The notes under the pieces are model-generated. The model ran no database searches. It was not told the origin of the DNA and was given only the letters and a program-made list of their open reading frames with translations. DNA of 29,438 nucleotides from Candidatus Poribacteria bacterium WGA-3G (GTDB lineage: Bacteria; Poribacteria; WGA-4E; WGA-3G). Made by a program: the position numbers and the translations under genes. Where the stretch lies: contig ASZN01000022.1 of NCBI GenBank assembly GCA_000406005.1, positions 1-29,438 of the forward strand. The letters run 5' to 3'. This document shows, in pieces, positions 15,581 to 23,360 of the stretch (positions within the stretch are counted from its first letter, which is position 1; each line of letters opens with the position of its first letter).

Positions 15581-16591
15581 TTAGGTCAAACGATACGATG
15601 CAATTGCTTCACGGAAGGCTTTGATATGCTGGGGAGTCGTACCACAACAACCGCCTATTAGGTTAGCACCGGCTTCGATAAGTGCCGGAATATGGCTCGC
15701 CATCTCGTCAGGTGTCTGCGTATAGACGGTATTATGGTTTTCGTCGAGTTTCGGCATACCCGCATTCGGATATGCCATCATCCATTTCCCGTTGATCCGT
15801 TTTTCGGTGAGTGCGGTCTGCAGCTGCTGTGTGCCAGCAATCGCGTAAGGCATTCCTGTGTGTTCATCACGTCTGGATTCCGCGCCGCAGTTCACACCGA
15901 TGATACTAACGGCATCTAACAAAGAGCCATTTTCCGAAAATTCGCTATTCGTGAGAATTTCAAGCAGATCGGCGGGCGAGTTTCCCCAATCTGTCCGGTA
16001 GATGACCTTACCGGTGCGTCGCTCCTTTGTCCATTTGTACGTTAAGTTCACGGCAATAGCGAGACCTGTTTCACGTGCGACATCTACAGCCATCGCTGCC
16101 TCCTTCGCGGAGAACATCGTTTCGAGGCAGAGGAAATCCACGCCTTCTTCTGCGAGGGTATGGATAACTAATTTATGCGCCTCTCTGGCATCCGCGTTCG
16201 GTATCCCAAAGATGGTATCGCCACTGTCCGCCTCAATTGCGCCGGGTGACGGTCCGACGGAGCCTGCGATATAGACCTCTTTTTCGTTTTGTTCGGCAGC
16301 GGCTTTCACGTGTTGCACTGCGAGTCGTATCAGGCGTTGCGCGTCCGATGTGTTTTGTCCTGCCATTTCCAAGTGTAGCGGCGATGCCACAAACGTATTT
16401 GTTCCGATTGCCTCAGCACCTGCGCGGATATAGTCCGAATGGATATCGACAACCTCAGCCGGATGTAATTCATTGGCGAGCGTGCTGTTAGTGAGTTCTA
16501 TATTGCGTGCGAACAGTTGTGAACCGAATCCACCATCGTACAAAATCGGTTCATCAGATCTCAATCGTTCTTGAAAAGGTGTTTTAACCAT
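15581..16591 (-). CDS. Homocysteine S-methyltransferase family protein
   Basis: A 336-residue TIM-barrel protein of the pfam S-methyl_trans type, the fold of BHMT, MmuM and the first module of MetH. It moves a methyl group to homocysteine bound to a zinc thiolate. The three zinc cysteines are present: Cys235 in IGVNCGA and Cys315-Cys316 in GGCCGTTP. The N-terminus YDGGFGSQL and EAIGTNTF blocks are typical of the family. I use ATG 16591; a TTG 36 bases upstream (16627) is possible, and neither has a strong ribosome site. Upstream in the same direction lie a corrinoid activator and a corrinoid protein, so the methyl donor is probably a methyl-corrinoid protein. Confidence 0.85.
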   Translation of the reverse strand: MVKTPFQERLRSDEPILYDGGFGSQLFARNIELTNSTLANELHPAEVVDIHSDYIRAGAEAIGTNTFVASPLHLEMAGQNTSDAQRLIRLAVQHVKAAAEQNEKEVYIAGSVGPSPGAIEADSGDTIFGIPNADAREAHKLVIHTLAEEGVDFLCLETMFSAKEAAMAVDVARETGLAIAVNLTYKWTKERRTGKVIYRTDWGNSPADLLEILTNSEFSENGSLLDAVSIIGVNCGAESRRDEHTGMPYAIAGTQQLQTALTEKRINGKWMMAYPNAGMPKLDENHNTVYTQTPDEMASHIPALIEAGANLIGGCCGTTPQHIKAFREAIASYRLT

Positions 16592-16673
16592 TAGGTTTTG
16601 CTCATCTTTTCTCTTAATAGTTGTCAAGGAACTCGCTTGTAGCGGAGAAAAACGTTCTCGCCTGCCACACGTC

Positions 16674-16706
16674 TAACTGGTAACTGACAACTGATAACCG
16701 ACAACT
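16674..16706. repeat. Heptameric tandem repeat (AACTGAY family)
   Basis: Four and a half heptamers (AACTGGT, AACTGAC, AACTGAT, AACCGAC, AACT) end one base before the stop of the RACo-like gene. Same family as 6474-6513. Confidence 0.7.
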
Positions 16707-16707
16707 C

Positions 16708-18588
16708 CTAAGCCATCGGCTTGAATTGGCAACCCTCAACGAATATATCAAAAAAATCGGGAGTGGTCTCTAATTCAATATGCTCAATGTTGTTAACGAA
16801 AGCTTCAATATTTGCGCGTTTTTTGTCAGAAAGGAGGACAGCGGTCGCGCCCGCAACTGCGGCGTTGCCGATTTTGACGACATTTGCTTCTGGAACAGGG
16901 GCAAGGAATCCGATTTCAATCGCGTCCTGTAGGTTAACGTAATTGGCAAAGCCTCCTGCTAAGAAAAGCGTTGTAATGTCTTCCGGAACACAACCGAAAT
17001 GCCGGAGGACAATATACTGTCCACAGTAATTTGCGGCTTTTGCTTGCGCCAAATTGCTTGCATCCTCACGTGAGAACGTGATCCCGTGTTCCGGTAAAAG
17101 CGATAGGAGACGCTGTTTTCTTTCGGCGAAAACGCCTTTCGGACTCATCTGATCGTTTCGGCGCAGCTCCGCGAGGAGCGAAATCAGCCCGGAACCGCAC
17201 AAACCTTGTGGGGGTTCGTCAGCGATCGTTGTCCAATTGAATCGGCTGCCATTCCATTTTACGGACTCAATGGCACCCGGGTAAGCAGGCATTCCGTATT
17301 CAATACCGCCACCTTCAAATGCGGGACCCGCAGGACACGATGCGGCGACCATACGCTCCGCATTTCCGACGACCACCTCGGTGTTCGTACCGACATCGAC
17401 TAACATGATAGTTTCGTTCTGTGAGTTGATGTTAATTGAGACTAAATCCGCTGCGACATCTGCACCGACGTGGCTGGCAATCAACGGCAGACTGTACACC
17501 ATCGCCTTCGGGTTCGCGCGGATACCCAAACGACGTGTTTTTTCAGTCAGCGATGTGGTTGAACGGATACCGTCCCGATATTCGTGTTCAATCAGGGATT
17601 TATACGGTTTTTGTCCGATGCTTTGCACATCCTGTTTAAAGAAAATATCGCGCATCGTTGTGTTACCGACAACGACAACCTCGTAAATTTCCTGTCGGAC
17701 GAAGTTGTGTCTGTCGCACAACTCCATGATTTCACTGTTTAGCGCAGCGATAAGCGAGCGGCGCAGTTCGCCATGAAATTCACCGTCGTAGCTGATACGG
17801 TTCATGATATCGCTGCCACCGAAACGCTGTGGGTTTTCAAAGGAGCTGACGGAGACGGTTTTTCCGTTCTCCAAATCTACCAGATTCGCCACGACTGTCG
17901 TAGTGCCGATGTCTATGGCTAACCCGTAAAGGTGTCCTCGGTACTTATCAATGGCTTCATCGTTGTAGTAGACAGTGCCCTCGCGGTGTGTGACGCGTGG
18001 GTCGAGTTCCAGAGTTTGATCGTCATCTATCGTGGAATGCGTCAGGATCCTCGGTGTGCGACGGAGCGGTGTAAACTCAACATCCGAGTTGACATCAAGT
18101 ACAACCGCTTGGCAGGCGAGACGATAGTTATCTTGCAGGAAGGCTTCCGCCTCATTAGGAGGGCGCAGGCTGTCCATGCCGCGTTTAATCTCAACGATAC
18201 ATTCGTGGCACTGACCGGTTCGGAAGCAGGAGGTGGGGACCTGGACGGCTAAATCGTCGGCATAGTCAAAAACGGTTTTTCCGGGGGTGAGTTGATGAAC
18301 CTTTCCGTCGCTTATGATTGTGCCTTGGGATTCCGCTGCTTGATCCGGCGCGTCCGTCTCCCATGCGCTGCGATAATCTAATTTATCGTCTCCGACACAC
18401 AGCAGTCCTGTTCCCTCATCGATTTTCCGTTGGTTTCGACAGCCGAACTGTGCTGTGCAGTGGTCAAACCGATTTTTGTAGGGGCACCGATAGGTCGCTT
18501 GTTCATCGGCGTGGACAACCAATCCTTCAAAAATCTGTGTAATTTTATTGAGACGCTTCTCGTATTCGGCTTTGTCTATCTTTTTCAA
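16708..18588 (-). CDS. RACo-type ATP-dependent corrinoid activator with [2Fe-2S] domain
   Basis: A 626-residue protein of the reductive-activator-of-corrinoid family (DUF4445/RACo C-terminal), which reduces inactive Co(II) corrinoid proteins to Co(I) using ATP. A ferredoxin-like domain (about 88-165) has cluster ligands C121, C127, C130 and C159. A linker leads to the ASKHA actin-fold ATPase, with phosphate motif YGLAIDIGTTTVVANLV and later MLVDVGTNTEVVVG and LFLAGGFANY. Unusually, about 80 residues precede the ferredoxin domain and hold four more cysteines (C35, C44, C50, C64; CPYKNRFDHC), a possible extra metal site. The start is TTG 18588: no ATG occurs before the conserved part, and the leader repeat supplies AAGGA 12 bases upstream. 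It belongs with the corrinoid protein next to it. Confidence 0.85.
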   Translation of the reverse strand: MKKIDKAEYEKRLNKITQIFEGLVVHADEQATYRCPYKNRFDHCTAQFGCRNQRKIDEGTGLLCVGDDKLDYRSAWETDAPDQAAESQGTIISDGKVHQLTPGKTVFDYADDLAVQVPTSCFRTGQCHECIVEIKRGMDSLRPPNEAEAFLQDNYRLACQAVVLDVNSDVEFTPLRRTPRILTHSTIDDDQTLELDPRVTHREGTVYYNDEAIDKYRGHLYGLAIDIGTTTVVANLVDLENGKTVSVSSFENPQRFGGSDIMNRISYDGEFHGELRRSLIAALNSEIMELCDRHNFVRQEIYEVVVVGNTTMRDIFFKQDVQSIGQKPYKSLIEHEYRDGIRSTTSLTEKTRRLGIRANPKAMVYSLPLIASHVGADVAADLVSININSQNETIMLVDVGTNTEVVVGNAERMVAASCPAGPAFEGGGIEYGMPAYPGAIESVKWNGSRFNWTTIADEPPQGLCGSGLISLLAELRRNDQMSPKGVFAERKQRLLSLLPEHGITFSREDASNLAQAKAANYCGQYIVLRHFGCVPEDITTLFLAGGFANYVNLQDAIEIGFLAPVPEANVVKIGNAAVAGATAVLLSDKKRANIEAFVNNIEHIELETTPDFFDIFVEGCQFKPMA

Positions 18589-18590
18589 TT

Positions 18591-18610
18591 TTTTAATTTT
18601 CCTTGCGGTT
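18591..18610 (-). repeat. 20-bp leader repeat, copy 2 (contains ribosome site)
   Basis: Identical to 15511-15530; supplies AAGGA upstream of the TTG start at 18588. A weaker relative (TTTTAATTTGCTCACGGTTC) lies at 18706-18725. The remaining 18611-18747 holds nothing else I recognise. Confidence 0.7.
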
Positions 18611-18747
18611 AAACAACGGGAGCCTTGGCATTTGATATCCTTTCTTAAATCCGTCTTCCACTTCGTTTCAGACGACAGGCTTAGACTTAGAAAGGGGTCT
18701 GTTTTTTTAATTTGCTCACGGTTCGGTTAGGCAGGCTTTGGGAAGTG

Positions 18748-19506
18748 TTACCATTCTTCGTCTGTTGCTTCGAGGAACTGCTTAGCGAGTGAGACGCAGG
18801 CGAGTGCGTCTTTACCGTATCCATCGGCACCCATATCGTCTGCGAATGTTTGCGTAACGGGCGCGCCGCCGACCATGATTTTCACTTCTTCGCGTAGGTC
18901 TTCATCGATAAAGGCATCGATCGTTTTTCCCATGTTCGGCATTGTAGTTGTCAGGAGTGCCGACATCCCTAAAATCGGTGCCTCGTATTCCTCAACAGCC
19001 TCAATGAATTCGTCTTCAGAGGTATCAACGCCGAGATCGTGTACGACGAAACCTGCGCCGCGCAACATCATGATGCAGAGGTTTTTGCCGATGTCGTGTA
19101 GGTCGCCTTTGACGGTTCCCATAATCACTGTCCCGATAGGTTCGATGCCTGCCTCGGAGAGGATCGGCTCAATATATGCCATACCTGCTTTCATGGCGCG
19201 TGCACACGCCAAGACCTCCGGCACGAAGATAAAGTTTTCTCGGAACTTGATGCCGACGATACCCATCCCTGAGATGAGTCCGTCGTCCATAATTTCCAAC
19301 GCTTCCGTACCATCCTTCAGTGCTGCTTCTGTCAACTCGTCAACGGCGTGATGGTCGCCGTCAATGAGTGCAGCGGCGATGTCCTGCATAGCAGGAGTTG
19401 CCTGTGCGAATATCTCAATGGTGCGTGTTATCTCATCAGGTTCCTCAAGGAACTCTTCAATTTCTTCGCGAATAAATTCGTTTGCGATGTCATTAATAGA
19501 TGTCAC
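18748..19506 (-). CDS. Corrinoid (B12-binding) methyl-carrier protein
   Basis: A 252-residue MtaC/MtbC/MetH-type corrinoid protein. A helical cap domain (about 35-115; residues such as EALEIMDDGLISGMGIVG) precedes the cobalamin-binding Rossmann domain, whose base-off histidine motif is DLHDIG (D135, H137, G140) within MGTVKGDLHDIGKNL. The later GMSALLTTTMPNM and VKIMVGGAPVT blocks contact the nucleotide tail of the cofactor. It shuttles a methyl group on cobalt between two methyltransferases. I start at GTG 19506 because AGGAGG (19519-19524) lies upstream and the residues of a longer reading frame do not look like this family. It is the first gene of the minus-strand cluster; no corrinoid riboswitch was recognised upstream. 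Confidence 0.88.
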   Translation of the reverse strand: MTSINDIANEFIREEIEEFLEEPDEITRTIEIFAQATPAMQDIAAALIDGDHHAVDELTEAALKDGTEALEIMDDGLISGMGIVGIKFRENFIFVPEVLACARAMKAGMAYIEPILSEAGIEPIGTVIMGTVKGDLHDIGKNLCIMMLRGAGFVVHDLGVDTSEDEFIEAVEEYEAPILGMSALLTTTMPNMGKTIDAFIDEDLREEVKIMVGGAPVTQTFADDMGADGYGKDALACVSLAKQFLEATDEEW

Positions 19507-19582
19507 GTGTCTTGAATTCCTCCTCAAAGATGCAATGATACCACACACCCAAAAAAATGGCAATTGAAATTTACATCAAGAA

Positions 19583-19765
19583 CAGGGCCATTCAATTTTA
19601 AGAAATTATTGGATTGGACATCTTTTTTTCCAGGATCCGCTGCGAAATGCTGCGAAATGCTGCGAAAATTTCAGCGGTCTGTTTTAAAGCATAACATATA
19701 TTAAGTATTAACGTCTGCGAAAAGGACAACACTAAAAACCTACAACCTACAATTGAATGACCCTG
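19583..19765. mobile_element. 183-bp MITE-like element with CAGGGnCATTCAATT ends
   Basis: Bounded by 15-bp inverted repeats with one mismatch: CAGGGCCATTCAATT (19583-19597) and AATTGAATGACCCTG (19751-19765). No real reading frame. The end sequence extended by GTAGG recurs at 25109-25128 inside the promoter region of the second toxin module. No target duplication is obvious. Confidence 0.55.
19641..19668. repeat. 10-bp tandem repeat (TGCGAAATGC)
   Basis: Two perfect copies and a partial third of TGCGAAATGC, inside the element at 19583-19765. Too short and without spacers, so not CRISPR. Confidence 0.6.
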
Positions 19766-19787
19766 ATGTGAAAACCTCAATTTTCAC

Positions 19788-19816
19788 TTGCGATTCACTT
19801 CAAGTTTGTGTATAAT
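19788..19816 (+). promoter_or_regulatory. Putative promoter of the restriction-modification gene
   Basis: TTGCGA (19788-19793), a 17-base spacer and a consensus TATAAT (19811-19816). An in-frame GTG at 19808 overlaps the spacer and -10 box and so cannot be the start; the AGGAG at 19842-19846 points to GTG 19859. Confidence 0.5.
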
Positions 19817-19858
19817 AATACTTCACATAAATTTATGCATCAGGAGTTCAACGCAAGC

Positions 19859-22800
19859 GTGCGAAATATCAAACCGACACATAAGGCGATACAAACCTTT
19901 TACGTAGAACTCAAACAGTATGAAAGCCTCGGGGCCACAAACGAAACCGAAATTCGACTCGCCTTTGCGACGCTTCTCCAACACTACGCCCACCAAAACA
20001 ATCTAACGCTTATCTGTGAAAAATCGCTCCGAACACCGCAAAATACCACAATTTACGTCGATGGTATGCTTACGGATAACGTTTTCGGTCTGCCGCGCGG
20101 TTACTGGGAAGCAAAAGACCTCCACGACAATCTCGCGACAGCAGTTAGACAGAAATTCGACGCTGGCTATCCGCAGGATAATATACTCTTCACCACGCAA
20201 GAACGCGCCATCCTCTATCAAGATGGTCAAGAGGTCATGGATGTCGGTATCGCTGATCCAGAAGCGTTTATTCGGGTGCTCCACGCCTTCTTCGGTTACG
20301 AACAAGCGGACGTTGCGAACTGGGAACGCGCCGCCGTTGAATTCAAGGATAAAGTGCCAGCACTGGGTGAACGTGCCGCGACGTTAATTCAAAATGAAGA
20401 GGCTACCAACACGCGGTTTCAGAAGGCGTTCGCGGACTTCTATCGCCACTGTCAAGAAGCGATTAATCCCAATCTCTCGAAGTCTGCTGTCGAGGAGATG
20501 CTCATCCAACATCTCTTGACGGAACGGATTTTTCGCACCGTTTTTGACAATCCGGATTTCACTCGCCGAAATATCATCGCACGCGAAATTGAAAATGTGA
20601 TTGACGCCCTCACATGGCAGGCTTATAACCGTTCCGAGTTCCTCCGAGAACTCAATCCCTTCTATGGTGCGATTGAACGCGCCGCCGCAACCTTTATAGA
20701 CTTCTCACAGAAACAACATTTCCTCAATACTGTCTACGAGCAGTTTTTTCAAGGTTTCTCGGTCAAGGTCGCTGATACACACGGCATCGTCTATACGCCG
20801 CAGCCGATCGTTAATTTTATCGTGAAAAGCGTTTCGCATCTACTTGCAACCGAGTTCGGACGTTCACTCTCGGATACCGGGGTTCACATCATTGATCCGT
20901 TCGTTGGCACGGGTAACTTCATCGTGCGACTCATACAAGCGATTGATAAAACCGCACTCAAGGCGAAATACAGCGGTGAACTCTACTGTAATGAGGTGTT
21001 GCTGATGCCTTACTACATCGCGAGCATGAATATTGAGCATGAGTTTTATGTTGCTACAAAGCAGTATCAGCCTTTCGATAACCTCTGCCTTGTGGATACA
21101 TTTGACCTGACAGCCGAGCGGCAGTTATCCCTGTTCATACCAGAGAACACGCGGCGGGTTGACCGACAGAAGCAGACGGAGATGTTCGTGGTTATCGGAA
21201 ATCCACCGTATAATGCACGGCAGATGGATGAAAACGATGCCAATAAGAACCGTAAGTATCCTGAATTGGATAGACAAATTCAAGAAACGTACGCCCAAGC
21301 CTCCACTGCGACGAACAAAACCGCGCTCTATGATCCCTACGTTAAAGCAATCCACTGGGCATTGAACCGGATTGAAACAGATGGGATCGTCGCCTTTGTG
21401 ACGAACCACAACTTTATCACCGGTCAGGCGTTCGACGGGATGCGGAAACATCTCTCCGATGCGTGTGATAAGATCTATCTGTTAGATTTGGGTGGCAATG
21501 TCCGTAAAGGTCACGCTGGGGATGCCAATGTTTTCGATATTCAGGTCGGGGTGAGCATTAACCTATTCGTGAAAAAGCGTCAACACGAATCTAAGTCTGC
21601 CGATATTTTTTACAACGGTGAGACTGCGGAGATAAGCAAAGAAGCAACGTTTGACTTTCTGGACGCGTGCGAACACATCGGCAATGTCAACTGGGATTCT
21701 ATTCAACCCGATGCACGCCATACCTGGCTTACTGAGGGGCTGCGCGAAGATTTTGAGACCTTTCTACCAATCGGGAGTAAGCAAGCTAAAAGAGAAAAAG
21801 GTGAGGTTTCAGGTGTAATTTTCCACCAATTCAGTAGTGGTGTTAAGACGAACCGCGATGCATGGGCAATCAACTTTGACCGAGATGTCCTCGGTAGTAA
21901 TGTTACGCGAATGATAGACGCTTACAATACGCAAGTACTCAAATGGCAGCAGCAAACGGGGCAAGATGTTGATGATTTTGTGGTGTATGACAACGAGAAA
22001 ATTAGTTGGAGCGCGGGTTTAAAACAGAAGCTGATGAGTGGGTACATGGCAGAATTCACTCCAGAAAGGATACGACGGATGCTCTATCGTCCGTTCACAA
22101 AGTCTTGTCTCTACTTTGACAGATTCATGGCAGAGAGGGTGTACGTATTCCCATCAATTTTTCCTATACCTGAAACCGAGGCAGAGAATCGGATCATCTG
22201 TGTTCCAAATAGGGGTGGACGTACAGATTTTTGGTGCTATATCACAAACGTTATTCCGCATACTGTTTTTATTACCATTGATGCCAATCAATGTTTTCCA
22301 TTCTACATCTATGATGAAGACGGTTCAAACCGAAGGGAGAACATTACAGATTGGGCATTGGCACAATTCCGTGAACACTACAAGGACGATAAAATCACCA
22401 AGTGGGACATTTTCCATTATACGTATGCCCTGCTGCATCATCCCGCGTATCGCGATCGGTATCAGGCGAATCTCAAGCGAGATCTGCCCCATATTCCTTA
22501 TGCTCCTAAGTTCTGGGAATTCGTCAAGGCAGGAAAGCGATTGGCAGATATCCACGTCCACTACGAAGACCAACCCCAGTATCAGTTAGACCTGATTGAA
22601 ACACCAGATATACCATTGGACTGGCGTGTAGAGCAGATGAAATTCTCCAAAGACAAAACAGAGATAAAATACAACGATTTCTTGACAGTGGCGGGTATCC
22701 CCGCCGAGGCGTTCCAGTATCGGTTAGGGAACCGCTCAGCGTTGGAGTGGGTGGTAGATCAGTACCGTATCAAAACAGACAAACGGAGCGGCATCGTAAA

Positions 22801-22927
22801 CGACCCGAACCGCGCAGATGATGAGACATATATTGTGGATCTGATTCGGAAGGTTATCAGTATGAGCTTAGAGACGGTGCGGATTGTTGAAAAGTTGTCG
22901 GGATTGGATATTGGCGCGGAGGTATAG
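19859..22927 (+). CDS. Type ISP/IIG-like restriction-modification enzyme (nuclease + N6-adenine methylase + recognition domain)
   Basis: About 1022 residues from GTG 19859 (AGGAG 12 bases upstream); ATG 19835 in frame, without a ribosome site, is the alternative. The N-terminus has a PD-(D/E)XK-like nuclease pattern: acidic residues in YVDGMLTD (about 67-73), then GYWEAKD with E84 and K86. After a helical coupler (about 190-320) comes a gamma-type N6-adenine methyltransferase: SAM motif DPFVGTGNF (346-354) and catalytic NPPY (448-451). The C-terminal 450 residues, with MLYRPFTKSCLYFD, IPHTVFITID and LPHIPYAPKFWEF, resemble the type ISP target-recognition domain. LlaGI/LlaBIII-type ISP enzymes also carry an SF2 helicase and are about 1500-1600 residues; none is visible here. 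It probably cuts unmodified DNA and methylates its own site. Confidence 0.85.
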   Translation: MRNIKPTHKAIQTFYVELKQYESLGATNETEIRLAFATLLQHYAHQNNLTLICEKSLRTPQNTTIYVDGMLTDNVFGLPRGYWEAKDLHDNLATAVRQKFDAGYPQDNILFTTQERAILYQDGQEVMDVGIADPEAFIRVLHAFFGYEQADVANWERAAVEFKDKVPALGERAATLIQNEEATNTRFQKAFADFYRHCQEAINPNLSKSAVEEMLIQHLLTERIFRTVFDNPDFTRRNIIAREIENVIDALTWQAYNRSEFLRELNPFYGAIERAAATFIDFSQKQHFLNTVYEQFFQGFSVKVADTHGIVYTPQPIVNFIVKSVSHLLATEFGRSLSDTGVHIIDPFVGTGNFIVRLIQAIDKTALKAKYSGELYCNEVLLMPYYIASMNIEHEFYVATKQYQPFDNLCLVDTFDLTAERQLSLFIPENTRRVDRQKQTEMFVVIGNPPYNARQMDENDANKNRKYPELDRQIQETYAQASTATNKTALYDPYVKAIHWALNRIETDGIVAFVTNHNFITGQAFDGMRKHLSDACDKIYLLDLGGNVRKGHAGDANVFDIQVGVSINLFVKKRQHESKSADIFYNGETAEISKEATFDFLDACEHIGNVNWDSIQPDARHTWLTEGLREDFETFLPIGSKQAKREKGEVSGVIFHQFSSGVKTNRDAWAINFDRDVLGSNVTRMIDAYNTQVLKWQQQTGQDVDDFVVYDNEKISWSAGLKQKLMSGYMAEFTPERIRRMLYRPFTKSCLYFDRFMAERVYVFPSIFPIPETEAENRIICVPNRGGRTDFWCYITNVIPHTVFITIDANQCFPFYIYDEDGSNRRENITDWALAQFREHYKDDKITKWDIFHYTYALLHHPAYRDRYQANLKRDLPHIPYAPKFWEFVKAGKRLADIHVHYEDQPQYQLDLIETPDIPLDWRVEQMKFSKDKTEIKYNDFLTVAGIPAEAFQYRLGNRSALEWVVDQYRIKTDKRSGIVNDPNRADDETYIVDLIRKVISMSLETVRIVEKLSGLDIGAEV

Positions 22928-22949
22928 TATTTTCCACCACGGTTATTTT

Positions 22950-22978
22950 TTGACAGTTGATTTTTTGCATGGTATACT
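22950..22978 (+). promoter_or_regulatory. Promoter of toxin module 1
   Basis: TTGACA (22950-22955), a 17-base spacer and TATACT (22973-22978), with a TGG extension directly before the -10 box. The stretch from the -10 box to the start codon at 23031 is closely repeated upstream of module 2 (25141-25198). Confidence 0.65.
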
Positions 22979-23030
22979 AATTAAACGAATAACCTGACGT
23001 GATTGACTAAAAGACGGATCTTGTTTACAA

Positions 23031-23357
23031 ATGGAGATTATAGGTGCCGAAAAACTGGACGAATTTGCCCAGAGACATCCAACTGCCAGATCCGCACTTA
23101 ACCGGTGGTTTAGATTAATAGATGAAGGAATCTTCGGATCAATTGTCGAATTGCGCAAAACGTTTCCTCACGCCGATCCGGTGCCAACACGTTCAGGGGA
23201 GTTATCACGAACAGAAAGAAGAAAGACCTTGACAGTTTTCAACATTGGTGGCAATAAAGCGCGCCTTACTGCGTTCATTCAGTATAGAAAACAAATCGTC
23301 GCTATCAGACGGGTGGAAACGCACGCGGAATATAGCAAAAGGAACTTGAGAGGGTAA
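23031..23357 (+). CDS. HigB-family toxin (module 1)
   Basis: A 108-residue protein matching the HigB/RelE-fold mRNA interferases of the COG4680 type, which cleave mRNA. Family marks are an N-terminal AEKLDEFAQRHPTARSALNR segment (6-25), VFNIGGNKARLTAFIQY (69-85) with conserved basic residues, and the C-terminal VETHAEYSK (95-103), the usual GTHAEYD block. The length is usual for the family, with a slightly longer loop at 51-66. As in classic higBA, the toxin gene comes first. Three bases separate its stop from the next gene, which takes the antitoxin position but has TPRs instead of an HTH. The start has only a weak ribosome site (AAAGACGG). It is 60% or so alike to the module 2 toxin by eye. 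Confidence 0.82.
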   Translation: MEIIGAEKLDEFAQRHPTARSALNRWFRLIDEGIFGSIVELRKTFPHADPVPTRSGELSRTERRKTLTVFNIGGNKARLTAFIQYRKQIVAIRRVETHAEYSKRNLRG

Positions 23358-23360
23358 ATT

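Noticed and set aside
19507..19563. Longer N-terminus (from 19563) of the corrinoid protein
   Set aside because: The added residues do not look like the family, and the AGGAGG site lies inside that extension, in front of GTG 19506.
19507..19582. Possible cobalamin riboswitch upstream of the corrinoid operon
   Set aside because: I could not find a B12-box-like sequence or a convincing multi-stem leader; the space before the gene is taken up by the 183-bp element.
19641..19668. Short tandem repeats as a CRISPR array
   Set aside because: The units are 10 bases, contiguous and without unique spacers; the heptamer arrays at 6474 and 16674 fail for the same reason. No cas genes are present.
19808..19858. 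GTG 19808 as start of the restriction-modification enzyme
   Set aside because: The codon overlaps the end of the promoter spacer and the TATAAT box, so it would lie upstream of the transcript start.
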